Part shown: positions 18,815-24,800 of the stretch, piece after piece | Position numbering within the stretch: the stretch's first letter is position 1 | Layout of the letters: each line of letters starts with the position of its first letter | Notes under the pieces: generated by a model | Database searches by the model: none | What the model saw: only the letters and a program-made list of their open reading frames with translations | What the model was told of the DNA's origin: nothing | Position numbers and translations under genes: made by a program | Source: Romeriopsis navalis LEGE 11480 | GTDB lineage: Bacteria > Cyanobacteriota > Cyanobacteriia > Leptolyngbyales > Leptolyngbyaceae | Direction: 5' to 3' | Assembly: GCF_015207035.1 (NCBI RefSeq) | Contig: NZ_JADEXQ010000044.1 | Span: forward strand, 1-48,361 | Length of the DNA stretch: 48,361 nucleotides

Positions 18815-19417
18815 AACCTAATTGTTCTCCTCATTAAAAGGTCGCGAAACACATAACCTGAGGCAAACAACAACCCTGACTTTGAAAGATAAACAGATTT
18901 AGATTTAAGGCAATATGCACCAATGCAACTAACATTCAACACTTGGCCCAATAACCCCAACACTGGATTAAATTAGCCAGGTGAATTATATGAAACACAA
19001 GATAAGATAACGGCTTAAAAAGCCTTAATCGAACTCATAACCCGAGGATACAGGAATGCACCTTACGGTTAATTCTACCCTCAAAATATAATTTGTAAAT
19101 TCACACACATAAATCTTACATACAAAGTATAGAAACAGAGAATTAACTAACCACCCGGATTGACAATAGTGGTGATTTTCGAGCAAATATCGCGCTAAAT
19201 CTAGCCTGCACCAAATCCGCACAACTTCATACAGGCTTTAAATTAATTTCCAAAAAATATAAAGAAAATTAAAAATCAGTCTTTAAATGACCAACAACAG
19301 CCACATTCAATTGAATTGAACCGAACCAACAAAAACCGGGGCATTTGCGGGCCATCGACCATCAACAGATCAACAGACACAAGCACCCCGGCTGTCTCGA
19401 TTAGCTAATTCAACGAA
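18815..19417. other. AT-rich intergenic region upstream of the PTPA-CTERM gene
   Basis: About 600 bases without a supported gene. It holds a small GGCTT-AAA-AAGCC hairpin at 19012-19024 and, at its right end, a hairpin terminator of the QueD gene. The PTPA-CTERM promoter must lie on the left part of the minus strand. Confidence 0.4.
19336..19391 (-). terminator. Probable terminator of the tandem QueD gene
   Basis: CCGGGG (19336-19341) pairs with CCCCGG (19386-19391), with imperfect extension inward. On the minus strand the structure is followed by TTTTTG. It lies 27 bases past the stop. The long loop lowers certainty. Confidence 0.5.
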
Positions 19418-20287
19418 CTAAACCTGCGCTAATTCTGGCTGCTGCATCTGCGCAAAATTATCCGCCGTCGCACCACTGCCATAAACTTCGCAGGAATTAT
19501 TCGGACTTTCGTACAGCTTCACCTTATGCAACTCACCACCCAGCTCCCGCACCCGCGGCTCTAGCACCTGGCAAATATAAAAGGCGATATTCTCCGCCGT
19601 CGGCACCACCTTCTCGAAATAAGACACATCCTTATTCAAGAACGTATGGTCCATCGGCTCGACGATATGCTCGTCGATCGCTTCCTGGAGCTTACCAAGA
19701 TCAATCAACATACCCGTCCGGGGGTCAATCTGCCCCTTCACCATCACATCCAAGTGATAGTTATGGCCATGGCCATTGGGCCGCGCACATTTCCCATAAA
19801 TTTCGCTGTTCTCCTCAAAACTCAAATCCGTCCGCGCCAAACGATGGGCCGCACTAAAGTGAGTACTAAGAGTCAAAAATGCTTCCATGTCCTTTCCTTG
19901 GTAATCCGCCCAGAGTTGGGGGTGTTCATACAACCGAATATTGACGATCGGTAAGTGCGGCGATAATTTTTGCCAAATTACCCGTGCCATATTCTCGGTT
20001 GTAGGCAGGGTTTGCCGGAATTCTTCCCAAGCGTCGTTCAAAAATGAATAATCAAGCTGACTCGTTACTTCATGCTTAATCGTATGCTTCACATCAGAAA
20101 GGTTGAGCACCATTCCGTATTCATCCAACTCACCCAACATCGAGACGTGCAGGGTGTAGTTGTGCCCATGACCAGGATATTTGGCACAAGCTCCGAACTG
20201 TTCCGCATTTTCGGCCTCACTCAACTCCGGCAGCCAATATCGATGGCTAGACGAAAACTGAGCACGGCGATCAATGACACACTTCAT
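19418..20287 (-). CDS. 6-carboxytetrahydropterin synthase-like protein, two tandem domains
   Basis: Two fused QueD/PTPS domains of about 140 aa each. Domain 1 has SSSHRYW, catalytic-type Cys in GACAKYPGHGHNY (zinc His pair), and LDYSFLN, where the family's catalytic His is Tyr. Domain 2 has SAAHRLA, GKCARPNGHGHNY, intact MDHTFLN and KLYESPNNS with the substrate Glu. QueD converts dihydroneopterin triphosphate to 6-carboxytetrahydropterin for queuosine and other deazapurines. The second domain looks competent; the first may be structural or altered. Start at ATG 20287 (MKCVIDRRAQF) puts the first strand at the N-terminus. Confidence 0.88.
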   Translation of the reverse strand: MKCVIDRRAQFSSSHRYWLPELSEAENAEQFGACAKYPGHGHNYTLHVSMLGELDEYGMVLNLSDVKHTIKHEVTSQLDYSFLNDAWEEFRQTLPTTENMARVIWQKLSPHLPIVNIRLYEHPQLWADYQGKDMEAFLTLSTHFSAAHRLARTDLSFEENSEIYGKCARPNGHGHNYHLDVMVKGQIDPRTGMLIDLGKLQEAIDEHIVEPMDHTFLNKDVSYFEKVVPTAENIAFYICQVLEPRVRELGGELHKVKLYESPNNSCEVYGSGATADNFAQMQQPELAQV

Positions 20288-20794
20288 AGACAATGAGTAA
20301 TGAGAGATAAGGTGTGAAGTTTCGTGAACTTGCACACCCCTTCCAGAATAGCGAATTCCTGCCGCAATCTCCGGTAAATATTCGGCGGATCATCCACCTC
20401 AGCAAGTACGGATACCTCCATCAAAGTCCTAAAACCGATCGCATAAACCCCAACAAAACGCTATCGGTAGTCATAACTCCACAGTCAAATGACAGCATTA
20501 GCGTCTATCTGCGCAAGCTAAAACTAATAACTACGCACTAAAAAATTAAACTTTTCGCATCCACCTTGCTCGATCAAAGTCCGGTCTGCTAGCCTGATAG
20601 AAGGATAAATCAGTGCTGACGAACTATTAGCTCGTGTAAGGGCGATCGTCAATGCCGCCTCAGTCATAAAGGCATCAACTGAAAATCATCCGAAAGATTT
20701 TTAAATAAGACTGGACAAGTTCAAATGTTTTAGGGTACAAATGTCCTAGTGGTAGAACTACCAGCATTTCACCCAAACGATATGGCCTAAATCA
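20288..20794. other. Divergent intergenic region between QueD gene and lexA
   Basis: 507 bases without a supported gene. The right end carries a LexA-box-like sequence and a short palindrome near lexA. The rest shows no recognised structure. Confidence 0.4.
20734..20763. promoter_or_regulatory. LexA-box-like site plus TGGTAG-AA-CTACCA palindrome upstream of lexA
   Basis: GGTACAAATGTCCT at 20734-20747 fits the published cyanobacterial LexA consensus RGTACNNNDGTWCB at all but one position. Three bases on, TGGTAG (20750-20755) and CTACCA (20758-20763) form a perfect inverted repeat. The pair lies 32-61 bases upstream of lexA, suggesting autoregulation. Inferred from pattern only. Confidence 0.45.
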
Positions 20795-21427
20795 ATGCAA
20801 CCTTTTGAATCACTGGAACCGTTAACAACGGCCCAAAAAGAGCTTTATGACTGGTTAGTGGATTACATTCACACCAATCAACATTCGCCTTCCATCCGGC
20901 AAATGATGCGGGCAATGAATCTAAAGTCTCCAGCACCAGTGCAGAGTCGCTTGGATCATCTGCGCAAGAAGAGCTATATCGCTTGGGAAGAAGGTCAAGC
21001 TAGAACGATTCGCTTGCTGCACAATCAACCCCAAGGTTTACCAATTATTGGCGCGATCGCTGCCACCAGTTTGGTTGAGACCTACGACGACACCGAAGTA
21101 GAAATCCTCGACTTGAATGGCATGTTGATGAAGCCGGACTACTATGCCTTGAATGTGCGTGGTCACAGCATGATCGAAGCGATGATCGATGATGGCGACA
21201 CCGTGGTGATGGAGCGCCCCCACGACATCCGATCAATTAAAAATGGCACGATCGTTGCGGCCCGGGTTGAAGGTAAGACCACACTGAAGTACTACCAGAA
21301 GAAGGGCAGCAAAATCACGTTAATGCCGGGAAACCCCGATCGTGAGCTGTATCCCGTCACCGAAGTCAAAGCCAGCGATGTCGATGTTCAAGGCATCCTT
21401 AAAGCCGTTTGGCGCAGCGTTCGCTAG
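20795..21427 (+). CDS. lexA: LexA-like transcriptional repressor with altered cleavage site
   Basis: 210 aa: an N-terminal winged helix-turn-helix (residues 10-75, TTAQKELYDWLVDYI...SPSIRQMMRAMNLKS) and a C-terminal S24 peptidase-like domain. The Ser/Lys dyad is present: S125 in VRGHSMIEAM and K165 in TTLKYY. The autocleavage site, normally Ala-Gly, reads A90-T91 (IGAIAATSLVE). Cyanobacterial LexA proteins vary; Synechocystis LexA lacks cleavage residues and regulates non-SOS genes. Here cleavage may be slow or lost. Monocistronic, with a strong hairpin after it. Confidence 0.92.
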   Translation: MQPFESLEPLTTAQKELYDWLVDYIHTNQHSPSIRQMMRAMNLKSPAPVQSRLDHLRKKSYIAWEEGQARTIRLLHNQPQGLPIIGAIAATSLVETYDDTEVEILDLNGMLMKPDYYALNVRGHSMIEAMIDDGDTVVMERPHDIRSIKNGTIVAARVEGKTTLKYYQKKGSKITLMPGNPDRELYPVTEVKASDVDVQGILKAVWRSVR

Positions 21428-21470
21428 GACAAAGATCAGCGCTTGCCATTCAGAGCTTGTCATATCGTTG

Positions 21471-21508
21471 GAAGTTGGGCCACTCCTGGTAGTGGCCCAA
21501 CTTCCGTT
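21471..21508 (+). terminator. lexA terminator
   Basis: Perfect 14-bp stem GAAGTTGGGCCACT (21471-21484) / AGTGGCCCAACTTC (21491-21504), loop CCTGGT, then CGTTTT. It begins 43 bases after the lexA stop. Confidence 0.85.
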
Positions 21509-21567
21509 TTGTGCCGGACATTTCCAAGAATGGTACGCTAGGAAAACTGTCAGAGCACCCAAACGCT

Positions 21568-23070
21568 ATGAGTACGCTTGATTGGCTAATCGTTGCCCTA
21601 TACGCCCTCGTAATGATTGGCATCGGTTATGCAGCCAGTCGCAAACAAGCCAATACAGATGAGTATTTTCGGGGAGCAAGACAAATTCCCTGGTGGGCGA
21701 TCGGCATCTCAATTATGGCCACCTCATTCTCAGCCGCTTCACTCTTGGGTGGACCAGCACAAGGGTATGACAAAGGGTTTCTCTGGCTCCAAATGCAGAT
21801 TGGCGATTTGGTCGGCTATACCCTGGTCATCTTGTTGTTCTTGCCACTGTTCGTCAAGCTAAATATCACCACCGCCTACGAATATTTAGAAAAGCGCTTT
21901 GATGCCAAGAATCGTTCCCTCGCTTCATTCTGCTTTCTGCTGTTTATCTTGGCGCGCCTCGGTGGCCTCCTCTACGGGGCAGCCTTAGTGGTGTCGATCG
22001 TGACCAACTTGCCTTTGAATGTGGCGATCGTGATTGTCGGCATCGCCTCGATCGCCTATACCGTAGCGGGTGGCATTGCCGCTGTGGTCTGGACTGACGT
22101 GCTGCAATTTGCCTTAATTTTCGTAGGTTTGGGGGCCGGCGTCTGGGCCGCAAGTAGTGGTGTTGAGGGTGGATTTGGTGAACTGTGGTCCACCGCCGCC
22201 GCCGCTGGCAAACTCCAAGTGATCAATTTATCTTGGGAACCCACTAACCTGGTTTCCTTACCAACGGCAGTTATCCCCTACGGCATTCTGGCTTTCGCTG
22301 TCGCGGGTACCAACCAACAGTCGGTCCAACGCTACGTTTCCTGTGCTGATGTTCAGTCGGGTCGGAAAGCTGCTTTACTCGGTTGGTTTACAGGGCTGAT
22401 CGGTGTAGCCATCACATTGCTGTTAGGGATTTTAATGTATTCCTTCTACACGATCAAAGCTGGCAGCTTACCGGCTGACATCACGGGCGATAAAATCCTG
22501 CCGCACTTTATCACGACCCAAGTGCCACCGGGGGCAGCTGGTCTGCTAGTAGCAGCAGTCTTTGCGGCGGCGATGTCATCGATCGATTCGGGCCTCCACG
22601 CCCTCGCAACTTGCATGACCGTTGACTTCTACGAACGCTTCTTCAAACCCAACCGCAGCGATCGCCATTATCTCAAAGTGGCTCAACTCCTAATTGTCAT
22701 CTGGGGCCTGTTCAGCGTTGCGGCAGCGTTCTATGTCGCCTCGGCGGAGATCAATCTTTTACCCTACTTGATTAAGTATGTCGCGTTCTTCCTCGGACCA
22801 GTCCTGGGTCTATTTCTCATGGGTATCCTTTTCCCTCGCATTAATGCAAACGGGGCATTCTTCGGAACCCTTGCAGCAGGGGTCATTCTGGGCATAAATT
22901 ACAGCGCCGGTGGATACAATTTCGGAATTTGGCAGACCGCGATCGCCGCACCTTTAGCCGTGATCATTGGCTATGGCATTTCCCTACTGGGCAAAACACC
23001 TTCTCCGGCTTCTCTCCGTGGCCTAACGCTGATACACGGCCAGACCGAGGACGACTCACCCCGCGAGTAA
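21568..23070 (+). CDS. Sodium:solute symporter family permease
   Basis: 500 aa, about 13 hydrophobic helices, SSS/SLC5 family (LeuT fold). Start at ATG 21568 (MSTLDWLIVALYA) places TM1 at the N-terminus; the in-frame ATG at 21511 lies inside the lexA terminator region. Family features: DEYFRGARQIPWWAIGISIMATSFSAASLLGGPAQGY (TM1-TM2), YTVAGGIAAVVWTDVLQ and the TM8 sodium-site region AAAMSSIDSGLHALATCMTVDFY with adjacent Ser/Thr/Asp. Imports a solute with Na+. Substrate (amino acid, pantothenate, sugar or carboxylate) cannot be told. No accessory genes. Confidence 0.93.
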   Translation: MSTLDWLIVALYALVMIGIGYAASRKQANTDEYFRGARQIPWWAIGISIMATSFSAASLLGGPAQGYDKGFLWLQMQIGDLVGYTLVILLFLPLFVKLNITTAYEYLEKRFDAKNRSLASFCFLLFILARLGGLLYGAALVVSIVTNLPLNVAIVIVGIASIAYTVAGGIAAVVWTDVLQFALIFVGLGAGVWAASSGVEGGFGELWSTAAAAGKLQVINLSWEPTNLVSLPTAVIPYGILAFAVAGTNQQSVQRYVSCADVQSGRKAALLGWFTGLIGVAITLLLGILMYSFYTIKAGSLPADITGDKILPHFITTQVPPGAAGLLVAAVFAAAMSSIDSGLHALATCMTVDFYERFFKPNRSDRHYLKVAQLLIVIWGLFSVAAAFYVASAEINLLPYLIKYVAFFLGPVLGLFLMGILFPRINANGAFFGTLAAGVILGINYSAGGYNFGIWQTAIAAPLAVIIGYGISLLGKTPSPASLRGLTLIHGQTEDDSPRE

Positions 23071-23122
23071 AGTCGGCTAGAATCGATCTGAACCCACATG
23101 CAACTTGATCGAGGTAACGTTA

Positions 23123-23305
23123 ATGGCTGCTTTTTTCCGTCAATACATCGCACCGTTGATTGCGGTACTGATTTTTGCCACCGCTTTGGTCGCCACAAGT
23201 GCGCGGATTTTCCTGCCAAATGATATGGCCGGTCCCGCACCGATCGAAGACATTGCGCCCACAACACCCTCGGCGTCTAGCCCATCCAATGGACTTTCCA
23301 GTTAA
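23123..23305 (+). CDS. Small single-span membrane protein
   Basis: 60 aa starting MAAFFRQYIAPL with GAGG nine bases upstream. One transmembrane helix (about residues 7-30, APLIAVLIFATALVATSA) is followed by a Pro/Ala/Ser-rich hydrophilic tail. The frame has a proper ribosome site and its end overlaps the start of the GNAT gene by 17 bases, suggesting translational coupling. I do not recognise a named family. Function unknown. Confidence 0.65.
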   Translation: MAAFFRQYIAPLIAVLIFATALVATSARIFLPNDMAGPAPIEDIAPTTPSASSPSNGLSS

Positions 23306-23750
23306 CGGCTATACGATTCAGCGCGGGTCAACCCTCGATCGCGCTTTGCTAAGCAAATTTATGGGGATTACCTATGAGGAATTATTTCCGGGTAATCCCC
23401 TGACGCATTTAGGTCACACGGTAGAACAATATTTTTCATCCGATACCCCACTGTGGTGGGTGTTCGACGCCTCCCAAACCGCGATCGGTTGTCTTTGGGT
23501 AGGCATTGCGATCGACCAATCCTCCGGTGTTCGCCACGCTCACATATTTCTGCTGTATGTCCACCCAGAACACCGACGGCGCGGCATTGCCACAGCAATG
23601 ATGCAATGCGCCACCGCCTGGGCCCAAGCACGCGGCGATCAACAAATTGGCTTACAAGTCTTTGCGAATAACCAACCCGCAGTTCAGCTCTATCAATCCT
23701 TAGGCTACAAGATTGAGGCATACTCTATGCTGAAACAACTTGAGGCATAA
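23289..23750 (+). CDS. GNAT-family N-acetyltransferase
   Basis: 153 aa. Acetyl-CoA-binding motif A is IFLLYVHPEHRRRGIATAMMQ (V-x-P-x-x-R-x-x-G-I/A pattern); motif B is IGLQVFANNQPAVQLYQSLGYKIEA. Start at ATG 23289 (MDFPVNGYTIQRG) overlaps the upstream small membrane protein gene. Upstream in-frame ATGs would extend into that gene without family support. Acetylates an amine of unknown identity. Confidence 0.88.
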   Translation: MDFPVNGYTIQRGSTLDRALLSKFMGITYEELFPGNPLTHLGHTVEQYFSSDTPLWWVFDASQTAIGCLWVGIAIDQSSGVRHAHIFLLYVHPEHRRRGIATAMMQCATAWAQARGDQQIGLQVFANNQPAVQLYQSLGYKIEAYSMLKQLEA

Positions 23751-23810
23751 CCCCCTCCAGCGAAAAATTACTCTTTACCCGTACCCCCTTTTGCGATTAA
23801 TCTGGGGTTT

Positions 23811-24569
23811 ATGTATAGCAAAGATGATTTAAGCGTTCTTGATTTTGAAGCTGATTTAGACAGTCCTTTAGATCCGCTCGACGATCTTGAATCGGAACCC
23901 CAACCCAAAGTTGACCCGGAAGAAATGTTGCCGCTGCTCACATCATCGGATGTGCAACAGCGTATGATCGCAGCACGGGCTTTCTGTGAATTAGAAGATT
24001 CACGGGCAATTCCAGCATTAATTCAACTGCTCTCTGACAGTTGTCCACTGATTCGAGTCAGCGCCGCCTATGCCTTAGGTCGGAATACGAGCGCTGATGC
24101 GGTGGAGCCATTGATTCAGCAGTATGCAACTGACTGGAATGGCTATGTCCGTAAAGGCGTCGTTTGGGCCTTGGGCAACTGCCGTGATGCAAGAGCCGTA
24201 CCAACGCTGCTTGGTGCCATTAAGACCGATATTGCCGCAGTGCGAATGTGGGCCGCGAGTGCCATGGCTCAGATGGGCAGCATTGGCTATGAGCAAATTA
24301 TTCAGACAATTCCACCCCTGATTGAAGGTTTACGCGGCGATTTGATTGCCGCAGTCCGCAGTAATTGCGCCTGGTCCGTGGGTGAGCTATGCCGAGATTT
24401 ACCGGCGAACGTAGTTTATGCAACTGCCGTCGATTCGCTGATCGAAGCATTTGCGGAAGACCCGGATATTAGCGTGCGGGAAGATGCCAAGGCGGCAATG
24501 CTGAAACTTGGCGACCCACGAGGGCTACAAGTGATTGAAGAACTCGAACAAGAGGGCTGGGGATTATAG
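23811..24569 (+). CDS. HEAT-repeat protein
   Basis: 252 aa. An acidic N-terminal 45 residues (DLSVLDFEADLDSPLDPLDD) are followed by five to six HEAT-like helical repeats, e.g. RMIAARAFCELEDSRAIPALIQLL, IRVSAAYALGRNTSADAVEPLIQ, VRKGVVWALGNCRDARAVPTLLGAI and VREDAKAAMLKLGDPRGL. The pattern matches the PBS-lyase/HEAT family common in cyanobacteria, which includes phycobilin lyase (CpcE) and NblB-like proteins, but no chromophore partner is nearby. Likely a binding scaffold. Confidence 0.85.
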   Translation: MYSKDDLSVLDFEADLDSPLDPLDDLESEPQPKVDPEEMLPLLTSSDVQQRMIAARAFCELEDSRAIPALIQLLSDSCPLIRVSAAYALGRNTSADAVEPLIQQYATDWNGYVRKGVVWALGNCRDARAVPTLLGAIKTDIAAVRMWAASAMAQMGSIGYEQIIQTIPPLIEGLRGDLIAAVRSNCAWSVGELCRDLPANVVYATAVDSLIEAFAEDPDISVREDAKAAMLKLGDPRGLQVIEELEQEGWGL

Positions 24570-24583
24570 GCAGTGGAAGTTGC

Positions 24584-24623
24584 TCATAGTGGGCATTGAT
24601 CATTCATAGTGGGCATTGATCAT
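24584..24623. repeat. Perfect 20-bp tandem duplication
   Basis: TCATAGTGGGCATTGATCAT occurs at 24584-24603 and again directly at 24604-24623. It sits 15 bases past the HEAT gene stop and 18 bases before the island's left direct repeat. Confidence 0.9.
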
Positions 24624-24641
24624 ACGGTGCGTGGCGCGAAC

Positions 24642-24670
24642 GATCACCGATCGAGTTCATCAATATTCCA
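24642..24670. repeat. Left copy of 29-bp direct repeat bounding the island
   Basis: The 29 bases starting GATCACCGATCGAG and ending ATATTCCA are identical to 31625-31653. Both copies cover the last codons and stop of a solute-binding-protein gene in minus orientation. They enclose the methyltransferase, toxin-antitoxin, helicase and GIY-YIG genes. Possible attachment or recombination scar. Confidence 0.85.
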
Positions 24671-24745
24671 TAGGCCCCCAAGACGGCAAACTACTGTATT
24701 GCCGACCTTTGAAATCTTCCTTGACCTCCGTCAGCGCTTTAGCGA
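24644..24745 (-). pseudogene. 3' remnant of a family-5 solute-binding protein gene
   Basis: Read on the minus strand, two frames joined by a one-base shift give ALTEVKEDFKGRQYSSLPSWG and LWNIDELDR-stop. The intact gene at 31627-33414 ends ALMAVRKDVKGLKYSGLPTWGLWNIDELDR. So this is the last 33 or so codons of a third paralogue, carrying one extra G and no 5' part. Homology fades near 24745, where the island's first gene region begins. Confidence 0.8.
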
Positions 24746-24753
24746 ATGGATTT

Positions 24754-24766
24754 CGTGATTTTCACG
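24754..24766. promoter_or_regulatory. CGTGA-TTT-TCACG inverted repeat upstream of the island operon
   Basis: Perfect 5-bp arms with a 3-base spacer, 35 bases before the methyltransferase ATG. Position suits an operator or promoter element for the operon. No binding protein is known. Confidence 0.3.
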
Positions 24767-24800
24767 TATCATAGGGGGCGGTTATTGGCAGCTCAGGGTT

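Noticed and set aside
19025-19222. 65-codon minus-strand frame in the AT-rich intergenic region
   Set aside because: No ribosome site, no motif, composition like the surrounding noncoding DNA.
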